A stretch of 12,065 nucleotides of DNA, from NCBI GenBank assembly GCA_002102825.1, contig DABJ01000029.1:115999-128063 (forward strand). Direction: 5' to 3'. This stretch comes from Candidatus Gastranaerophilales bacterium HUM_12. GTDB taxonomy: Bacteria; Cyanobacteriota; Vampirovibrionia; Gastranaerophilales; Gastranaerophilaceae. The position numbers and the translations under genes are program-made. This document shows positions 6,137 through 12,065 of the stretch, piece by piece. The first letter of the stretch is position 1; each line of letters starts with the position of its first letter. The notes under the pieces are model-generated. The model was not told the DNA's origin. It made no database searches and saw nothing but the letters and a program-made list of their open reading frames with translations.

Positions 6137-6679
6137 ATGAGTAAAAAAGTTTTAATTATTTCATCTTCTCCAAGAAAAGGTGGAAATTCTGACACTCTAT
6201 GTGACAAATTCGCACAAGGAGCAAAAGATGCAGGAAATGAAGTTGAAAAGATTTCTCTAAGAGAAAAGAAAATAAATTATTGTACAGGCTGTGGTTTATG
6301 TAATACGAATGATTATTCCGGTTGTTCTCAAAAAGATGACATGCCTGAAATCTTAGAAAAAATGATAGAAGCAGATGTAATTGTCTTTGCAACCCCTGTT
6401 TATTTCTATACGATGTGCGGACAATTAAAAACATTTATAGATAGATTTTGTTCAAGATACACCCACATCATTGGAAAAGAATTCTATTTTATTATGACGG
6501 CAGCAGACGGAAATCCACATGCAATGGATAGAGTTCTTGTCGAATTTGAAGGACTTATGGCTTGTTTAGCAAACCATCATGTCAAAGGGAAACTAATAGC
6601 AACAGGTGTATGGCAAAAAGGAGATATTGAACAAACAGATTATCCGCAAAAAGCTTACACTATGGGACAAAACGTTTAA
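6137..6679 (+). CDS. Flavodoxin-fold NAD(P)H-dependent oxidoreductase, possible Fe-S flavoprotein
   Basis: 180-residue cytoplasmic flavoprotein of the NADPH-dependent FMN reductase group. The FMN phosphate loop SSSPRKGGNSDTL lies at 9-21 and a second flavin-binding stretch, ATPVYFYTMCGQLKTFIDR, at 85-103. Between them are four cysteines, C49, C52, C55 and C63 (C-x2-C-x2-C-x7-C), followed by KDDM. This compact motif resembles the [4Fe-4S] motif of archaeal iron-sulfur flavoproteins (Isf), though many relatives keep these cysteines without proof of a cluster. It probably transfers electrons to quinones, nitro compounds or oxygen species. The ATG is 1 nt after the cupin stop codon; GAGG (6123-6126) lies 10 nt upstream inside the cupin gene. 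The pair is cotranscribed from the MerR-like promoter and closed by the terminator at 6704-6741. Confidence 0.85.
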   Translation: MSKKVLIISSSPRKGGNSDTLCDKFAQGAKDAGNEVEKISLREKKINYCTGCGLCNTNDYSGCSQKDDMPEILEKMIEADVIVFATPVYFYTMCGQLKTFIDRFCSRYTHIIGKEFYFIMTAADGNPHAMDRVLVEFEGLMACLANHHVKGKLIATGVWQKGDIEQTDYPQKAYTMGQNV

Positions 6680-6703
6680 AAATCAATAATCTATATTTAT
6701 CTA

Positions 6704-6741
6704 AAAAACACTCGAAAGAAAGAATCTTCGGGTGCTTTTTT
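6704..6741 (+). terminator. Rho-independent terminator of the cupin operon
   Basis: CACTCGAA (6709-6716) pairs with TTCGGGTG (6727-6734) through eight pairs including one G-U, with a 10-nt loop. After one unpaired C, six T residues follow, matched by an A-run on the left side. It lies 29 bp after the flavoprotein stop codon. Confidence 0.75.
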
Positions 6742-6822
6742 AGTGAAAAAAATCTATACAAATATTAATAATATAAAAAAAAATTATTTTGTTGTTTTAT
6801 GATAATAATATAAGGATTTATT

Positions 6823-9171
6823 ATGCAAGTTCAAAAAATTACATTTACACCAACTTTTAAAACTCAACAAATTAAAAAATATAATCAAAATATTTCAAAT
6901 CCGATACAGGACAATTCGAGACTTGATAATATTGATTATTCTAAAATTGCGTTTGGGTCAATTTATAATGTCAAACCGAAAAAATTAAATATTGAACTTG
7001 AAAAAACAAAACTTTTAAGACAGATAAATGAACTCCTAAATACAAAAGAAAAAGGAACAATGACAAATAATGATATTTCTCTAGAAACTATTTGTCGAAG
7101 AATTATCGGCATTTTCAGAGCTAACGAGAATTTGCAAGAAAAAATCCTATACAAAATGATGGATTTAAGAGATAGTGAAGAATTAAGCGGACTTGAAAAA
7201 TATGAAGAACTTATCAAGTTTGAACAATCACTAAGAAAAAAGACAAGCACTTTAAAAAAACCTGAAAAACAACCTGATGAAAAGATTGATTATCAATTGT
7301 TGAACAAATTCAAAACTGCAATCACTGAAGATAATTTCAACCTAAAAAAAGTTTTCACCGATTATTATAAAGAATTAAATAACATTCAAACAATTGAAGA
7401 GCTAAACAAAAAATTTCCCAAAATCAAAACACCAAAACGTCCGGAAGATATAGTCGCTAAAAAAATTGAAGAAGTTTTGACAAGAGACTTTTATGAGGGA
7501 ATGAAAGAAAATATTCACTCAACCGGAGATGTTCTAAATTATATTGATGAACCCTTAACATTAATAATCAAAGGAGTCGCAGCACAAAAAAAATTAGATG
7601 TTGTTCCTTTTTTTGAAAAGATTGCAGAACCTATAACACTTCAAGTCTTAAACCGATACAAAAGTATTCAACAAAATGGTTTTTCATCTATTCCGGAAAT
7701 TAGAAAAAATAAACTTCCACAAATTTCCGATTTAGATATCAAACTTTTATTTTCAAATTTTGATGATTTCGTACTTTCATCAATCAGAAAACACTATTTG
7801 AATTTTGAAAAATTCAATGAAATGAATTATTCTGAAAGCGGAGCACAAATTAAACTATCAGAACTCAAAAATTCAGATTATAAATTTGAAAAAATGTCTG
7901 ATAAAATAAAACAATTTATAAAAACAGCAAGCTCAATTGAATCAGCGCAAAAAGATTATGAGCATTTTGACATTCCTGAATTCAAAAATCGTTTAAATAC
8001 TTTTGCAAATAGTGAACTTGGAAATAACGAATACATCTTAAAAAATATTATTGATTTTGATGATTGTAATTTCACACCTGAAGATAAAAAATCATTAATT
8101 AAATTTTTGAGAAGTCTTGATGATGTAAAAGATGGAAAAAAGGATATTAAAGCTTTAGAACACGAAGTTAAAACAAATGAATTCACTCCACACGGAACGA
8201 AAAAACTTAATGAACTTGAACGCCAACAAAATGAACAAAAATTAAAACAAGCTCAAAAAAGAATTTCAGAACAGAATGATATAAAAAATAACTTTGACCG
8301 TGCAATAAATCTGTTGTATATGAATAATTTGACAGATATTGCAAACACTTGTTCAAAATATCGCCCTACTTCATTAGAAGACAGTCACAATGGGGAATTT
8401 TTAACAAAATTAATTAATGAAAATATCAACCCAAAAACCAAACAACTAAACACTGAACAACTTGAAAAACATATTTCCAGATGGGATACTTTTAACTACT
8501 ATTCTCAAAATAAAAACCAAAATCAAGAAGTTTTATCAAAAGCAATTAAATTTGCAACTAACCATGATTTTTCAATAGACATAGATAAAGCAGGACAATA
8601 TCTTATGAATGCTGAAATCGTTAAACTTTACCCAGAAAGTAAAGATTTCTATAAAAATTCTGAAATTTTATCAAAAATTATGGATAAAACAAATTCTAAA
8701 GACGAAGCAATCAAATACTTGTGCAAATTTGATAAATACGATGATTTAGCACCAGAAGATAAAAAAGAACTTTCAAAATTTGCAGATTTCTTTGATTCAA
8801 AAGACCCAATAGAAAAAAGCATCTTGAAAACAATTGTCGAACAAGATTATCTTCCATCTGACACTGTGATAAAAACCAAAACATCTACAGCTTCAAATGA
8901 AGAAATTTCTGCAACATTAGCTTCTAAAGCTAAAAAACAAATTGCAGATAAATATAAATACCCATTATGCCTTAATTATTTGAGGAATTTTGAAGAAGCC
9001 CTACGCAACTATGCTTGTGATTGGGGAACATCTGGAATTAAGCGTACCGGCAAAAATAACAACACCCTTAAATATAAAATGGAATTAAAAATATCGGGTG
9101 AAGACGACAGGTTATTCTCAAGTAATAATGATTATTACTTTGATGTCTTCTCAGACAAAGGTTTCCACTAA
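6823..9171 (+). CDS. Large hydrophilic protein of unknown function (782 aa)
   Basis: I do not recognise this protein. It has no signal peptide and no membrane segment, and is rich in Lys, Asn, Glu and Ile. An N-terminal linker (1-60) contains FTPTF (8-12) and YSKIAFGS (39-46). The rest is mostly predicted helix; 457-490 (HGTKKLNELERQQNEQ onward) looks like a coiled coil. Two copies of a P-E-D-K-K-x-L-x-K-F-x3-D module occur near 419 and 644. The last 46 residues (737-782) change character: SGIKRTGKNNN, a basic strand KYKMELKISG, then DDRLFSS and YYFDVFSDKGFH, suggesting a small folded C-terminal domain. AAGGA (6812-6816) is 6 nt before the ATG. The AT-rich gap 6742-6822 offers GATAAT (6801-6806) as a -10 but no clear -35. 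It ends 4 bp from the mutL stop codon. A structural, adhesion or effector role are all possible. Confidence 0.85.
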   Translation: MQVQKITFTPTFKTQQIKKYNQNISNPIQDNSRLDNIDYSKIAFGSIYNVKPKKLNIELEKTKLLRQINELLNTKEKGTMTNNDISLETICRRIIGIFRANENLQEKILYKMMDLRDSEELSGLEKYEELIKFEQSLRKKTSTLKKPEKQPDEKIDYQLLNKFKTAITEDNFNLKKVFTDYYKELNNIQTIEELNKKFPKIKTPKRPEDIVAKKIEEVLTRDFYEGMKENIHSTGDVLNYIDEPLTLIIKGVAAQKKLDVVPFFEKIAEPITLQVLNRYKSIQQNGFSSIPEIRKNKLPQISDLDIKLLFSNFDDFVLSSIRKHYLNFEKFNEMNYSESGAQIKLSELKNSDYKFEKMSDKIKQFIKTASSIESAQKDYEHFDIPEFKNRLNTFANSELGNNEYILKNIIDFDDCNFTPEDKKSLIKFLRSLDDVKDGKKDIKALEHEVKTNEFTPHGTKKLNELERQQNEQKLKQAQKRISEQNDIKNNFDRAINLLYMNNLTDIANTCSKYRPTSLEDSHNGEFLTKLINENINPKTKQLNTEQLEKHISRWDTFNYYSQNKNQNQEVLSKAIKFATNHDFSIDIDKAGQYLMNAEIVKLYPESKDFYKNSEILSKIMDKTNSKDEAIKYLCKFDKYDDLAPEDKKELSKFADFFDSKDPIEKSILKTIVEQDYLPSDTVIKTKTSTASNEEISATLASKAKKQIADKYKYPLCLNYLRNFEEALRNYACDWGTSGIKRTGKNNNTLKYKMELKISGEDDRLFSSNNDYYFDVFSDKGFH

Positions 9172-9175
9172 ACTA

Positions 9176-10984
9176 TTATTTTGAACGTTGGAAAAATGCC
9201 GCAATTTCTTTATGAGGGAAGAATTTACAAATCGGACGTCCATGCGGACAAGTGTATGGCATTTTGGTCGTGCGCCATTTTTTAATGATATCTTGCATTT
9301 GCCAAACAGATAATTTTGTATTAGCTTTGACAGAGGCTTTACAAGATGTTGTAATCAAGATTTTTTCCTCAAGATTATCAATATCACCATCAATATTTTC
9401 TAAAATATCTGCGATAATTTCTTTTGGGTTAACCTTGGCTAATAATTGAGGAACTTTTCTAAAAATAAGCTCTGTATCATTTAAAAATTCTATTCCGTAA
9501 CCAAATTTTTCAAATTTATCAATATTTTCTTTTATTAGAGCCGCATCAGTTGATGACAATTGAATTACATCTGATACAAACAACATTTGAGATACAATAT
9601 TTTTTTCAGATTTTAATTTTTCATAAATATATCTTTCTTGTGCAATATGCTGATCAACAATTTCTAACCCCTCATCAGTTTCAACAAGAATATAGGTATT
9701 ATGATATTGACCAACAATATTTTCTTCCAGCTCCACTGCCTGTGGCTGAGATGGCATTGCAAAACTTTGTTGCTTAAATGAGTCACCACCACCAAAAGGA
9801 GTAGGTCTTTGAGCAATTGGATTTTCTTCCAATTTTTTCATTCCTAAATCAGAAACATACATCGTATCAGTTTTTTCATCAAGATAAATATCTTTCTGAC
9901 TTTGTGTGAAGTCAATAATTTGAGAATCTTGCTCCGTAGGTCTGTTATAGCTAAAACTTGGAGTATTATAATCAAATTCCGATTTCGGAGATTCTTTATA
10001 ATTTGAAAGTCCTGCTTCTATTGCTGAATAAATGAAATTGAAAATCTGGTTTGGATTTTTATAACGAACTTCTTTTTTAGTAGGGTGAACATTTACATCA
10101 ACATCATGTGGCGGAATTTCTAAATTCAAAACAACAAATGGGTATTTGTTACTTGCAGTAAGGTTTTTATAAACCATATCAATTGCTTTTTGAAATATCG
10201 GACATTTTACCCCTCTGGAGTTTATATAAAGATGATAACTTTTTTTGCTTGAACGAGTATAATCCGGAGTACTTACAAACCCGCTTATTTTCAAACCTGA
10301 GAGTTCATCTGTCTTCAAAACTTCTTTTAAATTATTTGTCACATCAGATGAGTAAACTTCTTTGATTGTTTGAGTTAAATTATTTTGCCCTGTTGTCTTC
10401 AAAACAGTTTTACCAAATTTTTTCAACTCAATTGAAACATCTGGGTGAGATAAGGCAATAGATTGAACAACTTCTTGGATATAAGAAAATTCGGTATTAG
10501 AACTTTTCAAAAACTTCAAACGAACAGGAACATTATAGAACAAATCCTTAATATCCATAATTGTACCAACTGCACAGCCGGTTTCGGTTTGATGAACTTC
10601 AGAATTTTCGCAAGACACTTTTGTTCCGGTATCAAAATCCTTAGTCCTTGTAGTACAAGTTAGTTTTGCAATTGAAATTATACTAGCAAGAGCTTCCCCT
10701 CTAAAACCTAAAGTATGAATATCAAATAAATCATCATCTTCTTGAATTTTACTTGTTGCGTGTTTTGAAAATGCAAGCATTATATCATCTGGGTGAATAC
10801 CACAACCATTATCCGCAACCCTAATATCTCTGCACTCATTGGTAACCTCAATACTTACACGAGTCGCACCGGCATCTATTGAATTTTCGGTCAATTCTTT
10901 AACAACAGAAGCAGGACGTTCAATAACTTCACCTGCCGCAATTTGATTTATTAAGTGTTTTGATAATTGTTTAATTCTTGCCAT
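9176..10984 (-). CDS. mutL: DNA mismatch repair protein MutL
   Basis: 602-residue mismatch-repair ATPase that links MutS recognition to strand excision. The N-terminal GHKL ATPase shows E30 and N34 in KELTENSIDAG, D58 in ADNGCGI, KHATSKI at 74-80 and LGFRGEALASI at 92-102. A Ser/Asn/Gln-rich linker spans about 335-430. The C-terminal domain carries the endonuclease motif DQHIAQERYIYE (canonical DQHA-x2-E-x4-E with Ala replaced by Ile), an SCKASVKA segment at the ACR position, and CPHGRP near the end. It is therefore a nicking-type MutL, as in bacteria without MutH. The start is taken at ATG 10984, because conserved MutL proteins begin a few residues before this ARIKQLS segment; an in-frame TTG at 11011 would add nine unlikely residues. 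It is divergent from the methyltransferase gene, and mutS is not in the window. Confidence 0.95.
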   Translation of the reverse strand: MARIKQLSKHLINQIAAGEVIERPASVVKELTENSIDAGATRVSIEVTNECRDIRVADNGCGIHPDDIMLAFSKHATSKIQEDDDLFDIHTLGFRGEALASIISIAKLTCTTRTKDFDTGTKVSCENSEVHQTETGCAVGTIMDIKDLFYNVPVRLKFLKSSNTEFSYIQEVVQSIALSHPDVSIELKKFGKTVLKTTGQNNLTQTIKEVYSSDVTNNLKEVLKTDELSGLKISGFVSTPDYTRSSKKSYHLYINSRGVKCPIFQKAIDMVYKNLTASNKYPFVVLNLEIPPHDVDVNVHPTKKEVRYKNPNQIFNFIYSAIEAGLSNYKESPKSEFDYNTPSFSYNRPTEQDSQIIDFTQSQKDIYLDEKTDTMYVSDLGMKKLEENPIAQRPTPFGGGDSFKQQSFAMPSQPQAVELEENIVGQYHNTYILVETDEGLEIVDQHIAQERYIYEKLKSEKNIVSQMLFVSDVIQLSSTDAALIKENIDKFEKFGYGIEFLNDTELIFRKVPQLLAKVNPKEIIADILENIDGDIDNLEEKILITTSCKASVKANTKLSVWQMQDIIKKWRTTKMPYTCPHGRPICKFFPHKEIAAFFQRSK

Positions 10985-11068
10985 TTTCTCTACTTCTTTT
11001 GTTTGTTTCAAACTTTCCTAATCAATCTCCAATTTCAATCTACATCAAAAACAAAATCATCTGAATGT

Positions 11069-11098
11069 TTGATTACAAATTTGAAACAATTTTATAAT
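11069..11098 (+). promoter_or_regulatory. Promoter of the methyltransferase gene
   Basis: TTGATT (11069-11074) and a perfect TATAAT (11093-11098) are 18 bp apart. The predicted start near 11105 leaves a leader of about 50 nt. A second overlapping candidate is TTGAAA (11081-11086) with TATACA (11106-11111), 19 bp apart. Confidence 0.5.
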
Positions 11099-11144
11099 AT
11101 TGATTTATACAATAAGACTTGGACAAATATAAATAAAAGATTGC

Positions 11145-11149
11145 GGGGA
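11145..11149 (+). promoter_or_regulatory. Shine-Dalgarno deciding a TTG start
   Basis: GGGGA lies 5 nt before the TTG at 11155. The next in-frame ATG is near codon 79, past conserved sequence, and the upstream frame closes at 11134-11136, so TTG is the best start. Confidence 0.6.
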
Positions 11150-11154
11150 ACATT

Positions 11155-12036
11155 TTGGCAAAGAATTCTATATTAAATTTGAAACTTAAACCAAAGAAAA
11201 AAGCAGACTTACAGATTGTTAAAGAATCTGAAGTTAAAACAACCAAATACAGTGATATTAATTTAAAGCATTGGAGAGATTACGGACATATTTTGACAGG
11301 TACATTGTGGCAATTCCCATCAAGATTGAGAGAACACGGACATTCAAACGAATACCACGGAAACTATATCCCTCAAATTGCACAACAAATGTACGAAAGA
11401 TATACGAAGAAAAATGATGTAGTTCTTGATTTGTTCTTCGGCTCAGGAACATCGGGCATTGAAGCAATAAATATGAATAGACGTTGTATTGGTGTTGAAT
11501 TGAAAGACGATTTAGCCGAAAGTGTTTCTGAAAAATTTACACCAAAACAATTAGTAACAGATGTGAATATAATTTGTGCAGATTCAACAAGTGAACTTGC
11601 AGTTGATAAAGTTAAAGCAAGACTTGAAATTATGGGCGAAGAAAAGGCTCAATTCTTGATGCTTCACCCACCTTATGACGATATTATCAAATTTTCAGAT
11701 AAAAAGGAAGACTTATCAAACTGTGCATCAACGGAAGAATTTTATGATATGTTCGAAAAAGTTGCCAAAAACGGTTATGACTTATTAGAAAAAGGTCGTT
11801 TTGCATGTTTGATTATTGGCGATAGTTACAAAAATTCAGAAGTCCAACCTCTTGGTTTTGAATGCATGAACAGAATGAGAAAACTTGGATTTATTTTAAA
11901 ATCGACAATTGTTAAAGATATTCAAGGGAACGAAAGAGGCAAAGGCAGAACCGCTAACTTGTGGAGATATAGAGCATTAGCAGGTGGCTTTAGTATCTTT
12001 ACTCACGAATACATTTTTGTATTCCAAAAACCCTAG
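11155..12036 (+). CDS. Site-specific DNA methyltransferase (N4/N6 amino type), HPPY motif IV
   Basis: 293-residue SAM-dependent DNA methyltransferase, amino-methylating type. The order of elements is: TGTLW at 48-52; a motif-X-like YHGNYIPQIAQQMYERYT at 67-84; SAM-binding motif I DLFFGSGTSGIEA at 92-104, followed by an acidic end of strand 2 (GVEL); then the catalytic motif IV region as HPPYDDIIKFS (H171-Y174). Motif IV is normally DPPY or SPPY; a His in first place is unusual. The C-terminal part (NLWRYRALAGGF, then HEYIFVFQK) is family-like and intact, so the gene is not visibly truncated. The recognition site cannot be read from sequence. No restriction enzyme gene is in the window, though only 29 bp follow the stop codon. 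The TTG start has GGGGA upstream. The gene is divergent from mutL. It is probably a solitary methylase. Confidence 0.82.
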   Translation: MAKNSILNLKLKPKKKADLQIVKESEVKTTKYSDINLKHWRDYGHILTGTLWQFPSRLREHGHSNEYHGNYIPQIAQQMYERYTKKNDVVLDLFFGSGTSGIEAINMNRRCIGVELKDDLAESVSEKFTPKQLVTDVNIICADSTSELAVDKVKARLEIMGEEKAQFLMLHPPYDDIIKFSDKKEDLSNCASTEEFYDMFEKVAKNGYDLLEKGRFACLIIGDSYKNSEVQPLGFECMNRMRKLGFILKSTIVKDIQGNERGKGRTANLWRYRALAGGFSIFTHEYIFVFQKP

Positions 12037-12065
12037 TATTATAAGATTATTTTTATAAAAAGCAA

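Noticed and set aside
10985..11011. Upstream TTG start for mutL adding nine residues
   Set aside because: The added residues (KQTKEVEKM-like, charged) have no counterpart at the conserved MutL N-terminus, and the AGGAAAG upstream is too close to the TTG to serve as its ribosome-binding site.
12037..12065. TTATAA...TTATAA hairpin after the methyltransferase
   Set aside because: Six A-T pairs with an AT loop and no T-run is too weak to call a terminator, and the window ends here.
1..12065. tRNA, rRNA, CRISPR, insertion sequence or prophage signals
   Set aside because: No cloverleaf-like GC-rich segment, regularly spaced repeats, transposase motifs or terminal inverted repeats were seen.

Overview
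The window is AT-rich DNA (roughly 30% GC by eye) from a diderm bacterium. An outer-membrane porin-like protein with a signal peptide sits beside ordinary bacterial housekeeping genes. The low GC, the Lys/Asn/Glu-rich proteins and a large hydrophilic protein with an N-terminal Tyr-Ser-Lys-Ile-Ala-Phe-Gly motif suggest a host-associated bacterium, possibly a gut Gastranaerophilales (Melainabacteria, non-photosynthetic sister of Cyanobacteria). That placement is an impression and was not tested. I see no rRNA, tRNA, CRISPR array, insertion sequence or phage gene.

Layout. 1-261: intergenic, with a small dyad, very short ORFs and a good promoter. 262-1191 (+): EamA/DMT-family transporter, convergent with 1198-2004 (-), an HD-domain phosphohydrolase. 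2021-2146: divergent promoter region. 2147-3466 (+): exported porin-like beta-barrel with a GTG start. 3538-4839 (+): glucose-6-phosphate isomerase, closed by a strong hairpin terminator. 4940-5596 (+): DUF4145-like protein with a C-terminal membrane anchor and an apparently near-leaderless promoter. 5665-6679 (+): two-gene operon of a secreted cupin and a flavodoxin-fold (possibly Fe-S) oxidoreductase, behind a promoter with the 19-bp spacer and dyad typical of MerR-family control, and followed by a terminator. 6823-9171 (+): 782-residue protein of unknown function. 9176-10984 (-): MutL, ending 4 bp from the unknown gene. 11155-12036 (+): solitary DNA methyltransferase with a TTG start and an HPPY motif IV.

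How they fit. Most genes are separate housekeeping or surface functions: glycolysis, mismatch repair, metabolite export and outer-membrane permeability. The clearest functional unit is the cupin-flavoprotein pair, which looks like a small inducible redox or detoxification operon. MutL keeps the endonuclease motifs, so mismatch repair is probably not MutH/methyl-directed; the divergent methyltransferase is then more likely a regulatory or anti-restriction orphan. The least explained items are the 782-residue protein, the tail-anchored DUF4145 protein and the HPPY methyltransferase.
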